Positions 44,006-52,472 of a stretch of 64,000 nt of DNA are shown here, one piece after another (the stretch's first letter is position 1; the number at the start of each line of letters is the position of its first letter). The position numbers were made by a program, and so were the translations under genes. The stretch is taken from contig NZ_CP020028.1 of the NCBI RefSeq assembly GCF_002240415.1, forward strand, positions 186,001 to 250,000. Direction: 5' to 3'. The DNA is from Paenibacillus kribbensis (GTDB lineage: Bacteria > Bacillota > Bacilli > Paenibacillales > Paenibacillaceae). The notes beneath the pieces are model-generated. The model did no database searches and had not been told where the DNA came from. It saw nothing but the letters and a program-made list of their open reading frames with translations.

Positions 44006-44179
44006 TTAGAAAAATTTGATGATTAAAATAATGACCGCAAAAATACCAACTACAATAAGCAAGTTTACTGCATTACGTAAAAAACTGAATCTTCCTGATA
44101 AGTATTTCTGCTCTTGTTCTTCGTGTTTTCTTTTATGTGCTTCAGTGTCATACTGATTAGGTGGATTTCGAACACCCAT
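44006..44179 (-). CDS. Small membrane protein, 57 residues
   Basis: AAAGGAGG lies 9 bases before ATG 44179. The sequence begins MGVRNPPNQYDTEAHKRKHE, continues with a charged stretch EQEQKYLSG, and ends with one strong membrane helix, NLLIVVGIFAVIILIIKFF. Predicted topology is a cytoplasmic charged N-terminus and a C-terminal anchor. No family name is offered. The good ribosome site and sharp charge/hydrophobic division support a real gene. Confidence 0.65.
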   Translation of the reverse strand: MGVRNPPNQYDTEAHKRKHEEQEQKYLSGRFSFLRNAVNLLIVVGIFAVIILIIKFF

Positions 44180-44297
44180 AATCAAACACCTCCTTTATAT
44201 TAAATGTTTATTATAACATATGTAGGTAAAGAAGGTTTGAAATAAAAAAGAGCCGAACTTTACATCGGCTCTTTTTTTTAAACATACGTTTGCTTTA

Positions 44298-44606
44298 TTA
44301 CACGAAGTGAAATCCAGGCAATGTCCGACTGCTTGTGTAACGGATAAGGCTTTTGTTAATTATCAGTACCCCGACACCTTCAACAGTGGCAGCTCTAATG
44401 ATACCACCTTCTGTGACGTAGTTACCAATAACGCCACCCGCTTCAGGCGAACCTTCAGAGATGAAACGTTCGCCACATTTACATTTGTAGAGCCCCGGTG
44501 TTTGTTCCCAAAGAATGCGCTTGTTGTTTTGGTCAGCTAAAAAGGCAAAACCTTGAGGACGCATTTGATGATAACTACCGAAATAAGGACATACTGCTTC
44601 TGACAT
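44298..44606 (-). CDS. Unknown protein with zinc-ribbon-like Cys motif
   Basis: A 102-residue protein starting MSEAVCPYFGSYHQM after AAAGGAGAG. CKCGERFISEG in the middle and an earlier VCPYFGSYH could form a small metal site. The C-terminal half is beta-rich (GGIIRAATVEGVGVLIINKS). A perfect 14-bp palindrome AAGGAAATTTCCTT (44639-44652) lies just upstream. Function is unknown. Confidence 0.55.
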   Translation of the reverse strand: MSEAVCPYFGSYHQMRPQGFAFLADQNNKRILWEQTPGLYKCKCGERFISEGSPEAGGVIGNYVTEGGIIRAATVEGVGVLIINKSLIRYTSSRTLPGFHFV

Positions 44607-44848
44607 AAAAATCTCTCCTTTAATTGTTTGTTTTTATAAGGAAATTTCCTTTAAAGTAATTTTCCCTTATACTTATTAAAGAAGCGCGAGTAGTGAAAAT
44701 AACAACCAAAGTCTTAAATTTCAGTTGAGATTAAGAAAGCTTATGTACAAATAATTGATGATTTAGGCTAATAGTTAAATAGTAACAAAAAGCTATAAGT
44801 AAAAATAAAGATGGTACCCCTAAAAGTAAAGGAATACCATCTTTATTT

Positions 44849-45412
44849 TTACTTATGTTTATCTAAGATTTCTTGAAGCTTTTCTACATTATATAAATCG
44901 TTATTAACTTTCCAAGTATCATTTTCTTTTAAGAAGGTGAGTTGACCTTCTAAAGGAATTTTTTCATTTTTATCTTTCAAAACAAGTGTTCCAGAATATG
45001 TTAGTTCTATAGATTCTTTTGTTGTGTTTTTTTCTTGGATTTGGAGATCTTCAAGTGATAAAGTTGTTTTTTCAAGAGAAGCAATTTCTAGGGGGAGAGC
45101 AATTCTGCGATTATCAGTTTGTTTTTTTAAAAAATTTGTCGTCGTTAGCGGTTCTAATTTACTTTTTCTTTGCTCTACCCAGTCTGGTGTAATCTCTTTA
45201 TGGTAGTCACTTACTTCAAATTCAGTCTGTTTAAACTGCGTAGCAATTTGTGTAACATTTTGGATGTCAGAAGCATTCTTATTTTCTTGAGTAATCGTAG
45301 TGTCTGTATTCTGTTCTGACTTGTTCGAATTGGTAGCTGGATTTTGATTTGAACAGCCTATTGCTGTCGTTAACAATATTGCGGATATTAAAAGGTAAAC
45401 GGATTTCCTCAT
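44849..45412 (-). CDS. Lipoprotein of unknown function
   Basis: A 187-residue lipoprotein: signal peptide with lipobox TAIGC (Cys20), a Ser/Asn/Thr-rich spacer (about 21-55) and a soluble domain with helix then strands (IPLEGQLTFLKENDTWKVNN, as in NTF2-like or DUF4878-like domains). A G-rich site (GGGGGGG) precedes ATG 45412. It is downstream of the ZIP transporter gene by about 110 bases, same strand, and may form part of the sigO-rsoA-zip unit. Confidence 0.65.
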   Translation of the reverse strand: MRKSVYLLISAILLTTAIGCSNQNPATNSNKSEQNTDTTITQENKNASDIQNVTQIATQFKQTEFEVSDYHKEITPDWVEQRKSKLEPLTTTNFLKKQTDNRRIALPLEIASLEKTTLSLEDLQIQEKNTTKESIELTYSGTLVLKDKNEKIPLEGQLTFLKENDTWKVNNDLYNVEKLQEILDKHK

Positions 45413-45523
45413 GTTTAAGCCCCCCCCATATGGATTTGATTGGTGATGATTATTTTACCATAAAAGGAACTTGAGAGGTATGTTTTTGGAAGAAAGTTCA
45501 ATAATTGAATTATTTGATGAGAT

Positions 45524-46267
45524 TTAATGGAGTAATCCATGCAATATGAGAATGATACCGAACCCCAAAACAAAATAAAATTTATTCTTTGTTGTTTGGC
45601 TTTTATCCAGCATAGGTAGAATTTCTACGCAAGAAATGAATATGAAAAATCCAGCTGTAATTGATAGAATTACGCTTATGTTATACTGAAACATTTCTAC
45701 AGACTGAATCAAAAATATACTAAGCACGCTACCGAGTATATTAGAGCAAATGATGATAGAGAGGCTAATCAAGACTTTTCTTTTATTTCCAAGCATAAAG
45801 AATAGGAATGAAGCCACTGCTAAACCTTCCGGAAATTTATGAAGCATTATACTTATTAAAACGGCAATACTGGTGTATGTCTCTATATGGAATAAAGAAA
45901 TCACGCTAAAGCCATCGAAAAAAGAGTGCAGCAGTATAATGGCAAAGAAAGTTCGAAATGTGTTTTTGTTAATGGGAGCAGAATGAACAGAATGAATATA
46001 GCAATGGTTATGAGATCCGTTTATTAGAAAGAGAGCCATGATGCCTAACGCAAAATAAATACCTGCATGTGGATTAATTTCAAAGGCTTCGGGTAAAAGA
46101 TCTGTTGTAGCCAAAGCTAAAAAAAGACCCGCGCTGAGAAAAATGATTCGCAGGTTTGTCAGCTCTGAAATCATCACTTTACCAGATAACACTACTAATG
46201 GTCCAACAAGAACACACACAATGCTGATTAATGATACAAAAATAATACTCCAAATCATTCTACTCAC
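45524..46267 (-). CDS. ZIP-family metal transporter
   Basis: A 247-residue membrane protein with about eight hydrophobic segments. The ZIP metal-site motifs are HSFFDGFSV in the fourth and HKFPEGLAV in the fifth main helix. A His-rich loop (GSHNHCYIHSVHS) lies between. Likely substrate is zinc, iron or manganese. Its start overlaps the end of the RsoA-like gene by 8 bases, showing translational coupling to the sigma genes, so metal supply or stress may be tied to this regulon. Confidence 0.8.
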   Translation of the reverse strand: MSRMIWSIIFVSLISIVCVLVGPLVVLSGKVMISELTNLRIIFLSAGLFLALATTDLLPEAFEINPHAGIYFALGIMALFLINGSHNHCYIHSVHSAPINKNTFRTFFAIILLHSFFDGFSVISLFHIETYTSIAVLISIMLHKFPEGLAVASFLFFMLGNKRKVLISLSIIICSNILGSVLSIFLIQSVEMFQYNISVILSITAGFFIFISCVEILPMLDKSQTTKNKFYFVLGFGIILILHGLLH

Positions 46268-46457
46268 TCCCTACTTTAAATTTGCCTATAACTTCAATCA
46301 TTTTGACATAGAGGTCCTGAGATAAGTCTTCTCTTTCTTGGAAGGGGACTTGATATAACGACTTCTGCAGCTTGTTATTGAACATATCAATTATTGACAT
46401 AGTGGCATTTTTATCATTTTTTTGAGCCTGTAAAATTAAATTCTTTAACTGTTCCAA
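46260..46457 (-). CDS. rsoA: RsoA-like small sigma subunit
   Basis: A 65-residue protein (MEQLKNLILQAQKNDKNATM, then SIIDMFNNKL and FQEREDLSQDLYVKMIEVIG) that resembles sigma region 2/HTH_16. In Bacillus subtilis SigO supplies region 4 and RsoA the region 2 function, together forming one sigma factor. Here it follows the SigO-like gene by 64 bases and overlaps the ZIP gene. AAGGAGTG precedes the start. The assignment rests on the pairing as much as on the sequence. Confidence 0.65.
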   Translation of the reverse strand: MEQLKNLILQAQKNDKNATMSIIDMFNNKLQKSLYQVPFQEREDLSQDLYVKMIEVIGKFKVGSE

Positions 46458-46521
46458 GGTCGTTCACTCCTTTATTTTATCTAATTATTTACCATAAAAA
46501 TTGGTCTAGTGCGGTCAAATC

Positions 46522-46962
46522 TTATTGTTTTTGCTCTAAGTAAAGTCTTAATTTTCTCAGTGCATTTTTACGTGCTTTTGATACATACTGTTGGGAAAAT
46601 CCAAGCATAGTAGAAATGGTTGTGTCACTCATTTCTTTTACGTAGGAGTAATTAAGTATGACTTTTTCTTGACTTGTTAGCATTTCAAACCCGGCAAACA
46701 ATTTTGAGTTTGTAATTTGATCCTCTAATGGTTCAAAATCAAGGATTTGTTCGACTTGATATCTGCAAGGGACTAAGTCTAATAACGTTTGGTCAGGTTC
46801 TTCTGAAGAAACTGCCTGATCTAAAATTGTTGGAAATCTTTCGTAATTTCTGCGGATTTTTTTTCCATAGTTCATCGAGTTGAAATGTATCAGGGTTGCC
46901 ATATATTTTATAAATTGAAATTCTCTTATAGATTGGGGATTTTCGACGAAGAATTTTTTCAT
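46522..46962 (-). CDS. sigO: SigO-like sigma factor subunit (region 4)
   Basis: A 146-residue protein with a clear sigma-70 region 4 (MLTSQEKVILNYSYVKEMSD, TTISTMLGFSQQYVSKARKN, ALRKLRL). The N-terminal part (FQFIKYMATLIHFNSMNYGK) lacks a normal region 2. Together with the RsoA-like gene downstream it forms a split sigma factor. GGAGG lies 7 bases before ATG 46962. The palindromic element at 47031 is upstream, so the pair is probably controlled through the same element as its neighbours. Confidence 0.72.
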   Translation of the reverse strand: MKKFFVENPQSIREFQFIKYMATLIHFNSMNYGKKIRRNYERFPTILDQAVSSEEPDQTLLDLVPCRYQVEQILDFEPLEDQITNSKLFAGFEMLTSQEKVILNYSYVKEMSDTTISTMLGFSQQYVSKARKNALRKLRLYLEQKQ

Positions 46963-47030
46963 TTTGGACCTCCTTTAGTAAGAAAGTTGATATCGAATCT
47001 AAGAAATAAGAAGCGTTGTCCATATTATAC

Positions 47031-47056
47031 AATATAGCGTTACGTAACGCAATATA
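47031..47056. promoter_or_regulatory. Recurring palindromic element, site 4
   Basis: Core GCGTTACGTAACGC at 47037-47050 is a perfect 14-bp palindrome with AATATA on both sides. It lies 69 bases before the SigO-like start and upstream of the damaged stalk-domain copy. Confidence 0.7.
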
Positions 47057-47149
47057 TATTTAGAGAAATTTTTGGTATAGATTAGAAACTTTTCGGTTAA
47101 TTGATACGTCTTATGTAAGGATGCTTATTGAAATAAGGAGGTAATTTAT

Positions 47150-47967
47150 CTTTCTGCTGCACCGTCGATTCAATTGGTTATCAATAGTGAGGTCGTTAAT
47201 TCAGATGCTCCACCCGTTTCTGTCGCAGGGAGAACTATGGTTTCTTTAGCTTCTTTGAAGCCGCTAAAGCTCAATTTAGTCTGGGATGCTGGCCAGAAGA
47301 CGGTGACTGTCAATGCTCCTGGGGTGAAAGAAAAGCTTGTACTTACGATCGGTCAAAAAGAAGCTTCTTATGGAGAAAAAACGCTTACTTTAGATGTGCC
47401 TGCTCAATTGAACAAGAATCGCGTTGTTGTGCCTTTGCGCTTCATCAGCGAAGCCTTTAAAGCAGAGGTGGAGTGGAAAGCGGACAAAAATACTGTCATT
47501 ATCCGGAGTGCTGACCAAGTAGAAACATATAAGAAGTTGTATCAAGGTACGGATTTGGTGGCGGCACGTAAAATCGCTGTAAATCTTCCTTCTAAGGATG
47601 AAAATACGCTTCATAATACCAAGGAGGGTGCTTATTATCAGTATATTTTCCCTGAAGGAGAAGCATTGAGATATTATTATGTTGTTGGGAATTTATATAC
47701 TTACTATGAAATTAAGGATGATGTTAAACATTTAGTATGGGAAGGTGTAGAAGAAGATTTGTGGAAGAAACGGTAGAAAAAGGAAAACAGCCGCCGAAAG
47801 ACAAAACACAATATTATTTTTTACAAGAACGTGTGGATCATAGTGTCACATACGGTAAAGTGGGGACCGAGAAGCCAGTAACGCAAGCTTTACCTAAAAA
47901 TACTACGGGATTAGCGGATATTATTGTACCTATTTCCGGCGAAGTAAGGAAAGATCAAATTAAATAG
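47150..47967 (+). pseudogene. Damaged copy of the stalk-domain protein gene
   Basis: A near-identical copy of 42765-43583. The start codon and most of the signal peptide are missing: AAGGAGGTAATTTAT joins directly to the codons for SAAPSIQLV. A frameshift at about 47765 splits the frame. The product could be neither exported nor full length. The terminator at 47985-48017 is retained. Confidence 0.8.
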
Positions 47968-48015
47968 AATATTCACTTCATCTTGGACGTCCTGAGAGCA
48001 GTAAGGGACGTCCTT
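47150..48015 (+). repeat. 866-bp direct repeat, copy B
   Basis: Partner of 42765-43630. Recombination between the copies would remove about 4.4 kb including both sigma subunits, the ZIP gene and the lipoprotein gene. Confidence 0.85.
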
Positions 48016-48017
48016 TT
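47985..48017 (+). terminator. Terminator of the damaged stalk-domain copy
   Basis: GGACGTCC arms with a CTTTTT tail, the same hairpin as at 43601-43630. Confidence 0.8.
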
Positions 48018-48226
48018 TCGTTTTGAACTCTCCAAGTCTTACTAAGAAAAAAGCTCCAGGGGGAGCGCCAGGCTGAAATGCTTCAGATCAAAACCGTTTT
48101 GAAAGTAGATCCAAGGAAGATAGAACGGATACCAAAGAAGAAATGGTTTAAAAATTGCATTTTACGTTAAATACATAGAAGATGGGTAAACATAAACATC
48201 ATGACAGACAGGAGAGGAGTGGGTGT

Positions 48227-48976
48227 ATGTATCAAGTGGTGTTGGTGAGGCATGGAGAAAGTGTGTATAACCGACAAAACCTGTTCACAGGCTGGACGGA
48301 TGTAGACCTGACTGAACAGGGAACGCATGAGGCCATCGAGGCGGGGCGTATTCTCAAGGAGGCCGGGTATACGTTTGACTTGGCATTTTCCTCTGTGCTA
48401 AAGCGTTCGATCCGCACGCTGTATCACATCCTGGATGAGCTGGATCATTTGTGGATACCCGTGCAGAAGTCATGGAAGCTGAATGAACGCCATTACGGTG
48501 CGCTGCAAGGGCTTAGCAAGGTGGATTCTGCTGTAGAATATGGCGAGGAACAGGTTCATATCTGGCGGCGCAGTCTGACAGTGCGGCCTCCCATGCTGGA
48601 TGAGCAGGATGAACGGAGTCCGCGCAGGGAAGAGCGTTATCGCCATATTAAGCCGGAGGAACTGCCGCTGGGGGAAAGTCTGGAGGATACGGTGCACCGG
48701 GTCGGGGAGTTTTGGAAGCAGCGGATTGTGCCGTTGATCCTCAAAAAGGATCGAGTTATCATTTCCGCACATGGCAATACGTTACGCGCATTGATCAAGT
48801 ATATGGAGAATCTGGACGAGGCCGCATTGCTGGATTTAAATATTCCGACAGGCATTCCGCTGGTGTATGAGCTGGACGATCATATAGATCCTATCCGACG
48901 CTTCTATTTGGGTGATCCGAGTCATGTGGAGGCGAAAAAGCAGGCCGTAGCCAATCAGAGCAAGGTGACGGAGTAA
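48227..48976 (+). CDS. gpmA: 2,3-bisphosphoglycerate-dependent phosphoglycerate mutase
   Basis: A 249-residue cytoplasmic enzyme of glycolysis that interconverts 3- and 2-phosphoglycerate. Start ATG 48227 (MYQVVLVRHGESVYN) follows GGAGAGGAG. The catalytic His is in VRHGES, the second in SAHGNTLRAL; ERHYGALQGLSK is the family signature. Length is normal. It is a single gene sharing a bidirectional terminator with the alpha-amylase gene. Confidence 0.92.
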   Translation: MYQVVLVRHGESVYNRQNLFTGWTDVDLTEQGTHEAIEAGRILKEAGYTFDLAFSSVLKRSIRTLYHILDELDHLWIPVQKSWKLNERHYGALQGLSKVDSAVEYGEEQVHIWRRSLTVRPPMLDEQDERSPRREERYRHIKPEELPLGESLEDTVHRVGEFWKQRIVPLILKKDRVIISAHGNTLRALIKYMENLDEAALLDLNIPTGIPLVYELDDHIDPIRRFYLGDPSHVEAKKQAVANQSKVTE

Positions 48977-48988
48977 ATGGAAGATACC

Positions 48989-49026
48989 AAAGAGGACAGG
49001 ACGCTACCTCGCATCCTGTCCTCTTT
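48989..49026. terminator. Bidirectional terminator between gpmA and the amylase gene
   Basis: AAAGAGGACAGGA and its exact complement form a 13-bp stem; A and T tracts on both sides allow it to work in both directions. Confidence 0.88.
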
Positions 49027-49039
49027 GTGTTGAATAAAG

Positions 49040-50533
49040 TTAAGCTTCCACGTCGTCTTCTGTTCCCCGGCTGTCTTTTCCAGTGGGAAGTACCCATACC
49101 GATACGCTGCCGGCGCGAACCGGAAATACGCCGTAGCCGTCCTGCCCGATCGTTACGGCGTGATTGTGATGTCCCGTCAAATCAGTCCATTGCTCTCCTG
49201 CGCGCTGCTTCCCTACGAACATGCGCTTTTCTCCGTTGTCTGCATTGGTGACCACTACAGCGCAGCCGGAGCCTTCCAATTCAGGGACACCCAGACGCAC
49301 CCATCCAATCGTATGGGGATCATCCAAATAATCCTTTTGCTCTCCATAGGCTTTATGGTAGCGGGCATACAGGAGCGGATCTAACTCAGCCTGCTTGCCT
49401 TTCACGGGTGTTTTCCCCTGAATGCCGTAGTAATCCCCGTAGAATACGCAGGGGTAACCGTCCTTGCGCAGCAAAATGAGCGCATAGGCGCTGGGCTTGA
49501 ACCAGTCCTCTACCCAGGATTCGAGCGCTTCATGGGGCTGGGAATCATGGTTATCGACAAAAGTGACCGAGTTTAAGGGGTGGGTAAGAACCAGCGTGTC
49601 CTCGAAAATGGTGCTTAGATCGAAATCCTTGCCACCCAAGGAAGCGCTATATAGTTTGTAGTGGAGGGATACGTCGAACAGGTCGATTTTATAATCGATG
49701 GTATCCAGGAACTTCTGGCACGATTTCAGATCCGGCTTCCAAAACTCGCCCACCATATAAAAATCCTGTCCACGCTTCTTGATCATTTCCGTGGCAAACT
49801 CCCGTACAAATTCATGATTGATATGCTTGATCGCATCCAGACGAAATCCGCTGCATTGCAAGGTATCCACCAGCCATTGGCCCCAGCGAATCATTTCCCT
49901 GCGCACATCCTGATGATTATAGTCAATATTGGCAAACATTAAATAATCATAATTGCCGAATTCATCATCTACATGATTGCTCCAGCTTTTATTTTTGCCT
50001 AAAATACGATAAATTCCTGTCCGGCCCTGACTTGCATCATAATCAGTTCCGTTAAAATGTTCAAAATTCCATTGGAATGTGGAATACTGACCTTGACGGC
50101 CGGGAAATGTAAATTTAGTCCACCCTTTGATATCAAAGGGCTCTGAAATAACCTCATTGCGGTTATCCGGGTTAACCTCGACGACCTTGAACACTTCGGT
50201 TTCATCCGCACCGGCCTTATGGTTCATGACCAGATCGACATAGACGGTCACGCCGTGGCGAACGCAGGCGGCAACAGCCTCCAAAAGGTCTTCCCTGGTT
50301 CCGTATTTGGTGCGTACCGCACCCTTTTGATTAAACTCGCCCAGATCGTAAAGGTCATAGACGCCGTATCCCGTATCCTCGGGCGATTGGCCCTTGGTGA
50401 CAGGTGGAATCCATATCGCGTCAATTCCTTTAGCCTTCAGCTCCGGTGCCAGGCGGGCAAGTTTCTGCCAGTGAGAACCGTCTGCTGCGACATTCCACTC
50501 GAAAAACTGCATCATCGTATGGTTCCTTTTCAT
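49040..50533 (-). CDS. Cytoplasmic GH13 alpha-amylase
   Basis: A 497-residue enzyme without signal peptide (MKRNHTMMQFFEWNVAADGS), of the AmyS/GH13_5 type. Conserved regions: VYVDLVMNHKAG, the nucleophile Asp in GFRLDAIKHINHEF, the acid/base Glu in MVGEFWKP and FVDNHDSQ. It would cut alpha-1,4 glucans such as glycogen or imported maltodextrins. A GGAGGGACGC ribosome site lies before the start. Single gene, convergent with gpmA. Confidence 0.9.
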   Translation of the reverse strand: MKRNHTMMQFFEWNVAADGSHWQKLARLAPELKAKGIDAIWIPPVTKGQSPEDTGYGVYDLYDLGEFNQKGAVRTKYGTREDLLEAVAACVRHGVTVYVDLVMNHKAGADETEVFKVVEVNPDNRNEVISEPFDIKGWTKFTFPGRQGQYSTFQWNFEHFNGTDYDASQGRTGIYRILGKNKSWSNHVDDEFGNYDYLMFANIDYNHQDVRREMIRWGQWLVDTLQCSGFRLDAIKHINHEFVREFATEMIKKRGQDFYMVGEFWKPDLKSCQKFLDTIDYKIDLFDVSLHYKLYSASLGGKDFDLSTIFEDTLVLTHPLNSVTFVDNHDSQPHEALESWVEDWFKPSAYALILLRKDGYPCVFYGDYYGIQGKTPVKGKQAELDPLLYARYHKAYGEQKDYLDDPHTIGWVRLGVPELEGSGCAVVVTNADNGEKRMFVGKQRAGEQWTDLTGHHNHAVTIGQDGYGVFPVRAGSVSVWVLPTGKDSRGTEDDVEA

Positions 50534-50724
50534 ATGCGTCCCTCCTCCATATATAACAAGTTACCCACCAAGTGAGGGGGGCTAAACGTCAGACGGTTAA
50601 TATGGTGCTAAACGATGGCTAGAAAAGGAAACGTGAACACGATAAAATGGATCTAACTTAACAGGGGTACAAATTTCAGGTCACCCATGAAGAAGCATGA
50701 GCGACGGAGGAAGGAGGGAAGAAC

Positions 50725-51561
50725 ATGACGGAACCGCAGCAAAACAGAAATGAAGCGGGCGAGCCGCTGATGAAAAAATGTACGTATTGTCAGGAGTTGA
50801 AGCCGCTAACGGAGTTTCAGCGCAGAACCGGTCGCCGGGCGGGTCCGTATTCCCGTCGTGGTCCTTGCCGTTCCTGCCGGGGGTTAGCCGCACAAGAGCG
50901 TGTGGCTCCGTCTACCCCTTCTTCCGGCGAGGAAATGAAGTCCTTGGCCGCTTCCATTACGCGGCATAACCTGGGGACAGGTGAGGTTGTCCCAAGTCTG
51001 GATATATCAGCACAGCCTGACCTGTTAGCTTACCTACCCCGCAGAAAGCCGGTCACAGATAAGGCGCGTGAGCGCCATCGGCAGCGGGTGCGGAATCTGC
51101 TTGGCAGGCTAAAGCCTGCGGATACCCGTGCGCTGCGCCTCAATCGCAACGGCATGATTCGGCTCAGAGGCAAATCCGATCAGGGGAGACGCTGGCATCA
51201 GGAGATTGAACTTGATTTGGCGATGACTTTGGTTAGAGAGCGCATGGCGGTGATTGTAAACCCATACACCGTTCGCAGGCTCTACAGTAACAAGGAATTT
51301 CGTCAATACGTGCTCAAGCGTGACCGTTATACCTGCTTTTTCTGCGGCGGCTATGGTGATACAATTGATCATTTACTGCCTCGGGCTAAAGGTGGGCATA
51401 CGACGCCGGTCAATTGTGTATGTGCCTGCAACGAGTGCAATCAGATTAAAGCTGCCCGTGATGTAGAAGAGTTCATCGAGTCCGGTGTGCCGCTCCCGTC
51501 TCCTGATGATTTCGAGGCTCCCGATGATTCAGATACTTCTGAGGACATCTTGCATACGTAG
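50725..51561 (+). CDS. HNH endonuclease with N-terminal zinc finger
   Basis: A 278-residue protein. An N-terminal zinc-finger motif (CTYCQELKPLTEFQRRTGRR, then CRSCRG) is followed by a basic linker and a C-terminal HNH domain: CFFCGGYGDTIDHLLPRAKG, then NCVCACNECNQIKAARD, with the catalytic His in IDHL. GGAAGGAGGG precedes ATG 50725. Such proteins are common single chromosomal genes; DNA repair, restriction or a phage remnant are all possible. No partner gene indicates which. Confidence 0.75.
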   Translation: MTEPQQNRNEAGEPLMKKCTYCQELKPLTEFQRRTGRRAGPYSRRGPCRSCRGLAAQERVAPSTPSSGEEMKSLAASITRHNLGTGEVVPSLDISAQPDLLAYLPRRKPVTDKARERHRQRVRNLLGRLKPADTRALRLNRNGMIRLRGKSDQGRRWHQEIELDLAMTLVRERMAVIVNPYTVRRLYSNKEFRQYVLKRDRYTCFFCGGYGDTIDHLLPRAKGGHTTPVNCVCACNECNQIKAARDVEEFIESGVPLPSPDDFEAPDDSDTSEDILHT

Positions 51562-52013
51562 GGTGTTCCTGAGGGAGTATCAGCCTATAGTAGTGCCCAT
51601 TTGAGCGGTAAAATTGGACAGAAAACGAGTTTATTCTAATTTTTATCTAAAATAACAAATAAAAATTTGCAGAATTTTGTGTAAATTTAAAATTTTTTCG
51701 ACGTTTGTGTTGTAAAAAGTGTAATATAGAGGTATATAGAGGTATAGGGTTCCGTTTCGGCCTGTTATAGTCACGAAGAAGCGCTTCGTGAGATATTCCG
51801 CAGCAGTAACAACAACAGAATACCGTCCGAGCAATATACAATTGGCATCTGCGATAATCAGTCTTGCCCTTTAGGGTATAGGCCGGTTTAAGCTGTGCTT
51901 CTTGCATGTTTAAGGGCGCGAGTTCATAGAATGTTTTATTGCTAGAGTTTATAGATACAGGTTATGAGAAAGGGATGGACTTCTATTTTCACAGTAAAGG
52001 AGGACGTTCACGC
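51562..52013. other. Gap upstream of the DUF1641 gene
   Basis: About 450 bases, AT-rich, with no gene supported; short minus-strand frames lack ribosome sites. A hairpin CACGAA and TTCGTG around GAAGCGC lies at 51773-51791. A regulatory leader for the DUF1641-NADH dehydrogenase unit may lie here, but I recognise no riboswitch. Confidence 0.4.
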
Positions 52014-52445
52014 ATGTCTGAAAACCAACAAGAGGTGGCTGTAACACAAGAAGCTGCCAAAGAGTCTCGGGATGTATTGGACCAATTGATGAAACCGGAG
52101 GTTCAGCAATCGCTGACCGTGCTGGTAGAGAATCTGCCCAAGTTGACTGAGATGGTTACTCTGATGACCGACGCTTATGATGTAGCTCGTAGTTTGGCAA
52201 CTGACCCTGTCTTTCTCGGAGATATGAAAAACTCCATGGGAGAGTTTGTGAAGCCTGTTACAGAGTCGGCTAAAGGTTTGGCTTCTGCTGCCATTGAAGC
52301 TAACGACCGCGTGCAAACTACGGACGGCAGTGTAGGTCTGTTTGGATTGCTCAAAATGCTTAAAGATCCAAATGTGCAAAAAACACTGCGTTTCAGCCAG
52401 GCTTTCCTGGACATTCTGAATGAGCGCCAACGCGAAAGCAAATAA
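52014..52445 (+). CDS. DUF1641-domain protein
   Basis: A 143-residue protein starting at ATG 52014 after AAAGGAGG; the frame extends upstream without a site. The helical sequence (LDQLMKPEVQQSLTVLVENL and GLFGLLKMLKDPNVQKTLRF) fits DUF1641. In Bacillales such proteins neighbour oxidoreductases, here the type II NADH dehydrogenase-like gene 27 bases downstream, suggesting an accessory or membrane-recruiting role (inference). Confidence 0.8.
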   Translation: MSENQQEVAVTQEAAKESRDVLDQLMKPEVQQSLTVLVENLPKLTEMVTLMTDAYDVARSLATDPVFLGDMKNSMGEFVKPVTESAKGLASAAIEANDRVQTTDGSVGLFGLLKMLKDPNVQKTLRFSQAFLDILNERQRESK

Positions 52446-52472
52446 TTATCTGATCAAGAACGGAGGATGGAC

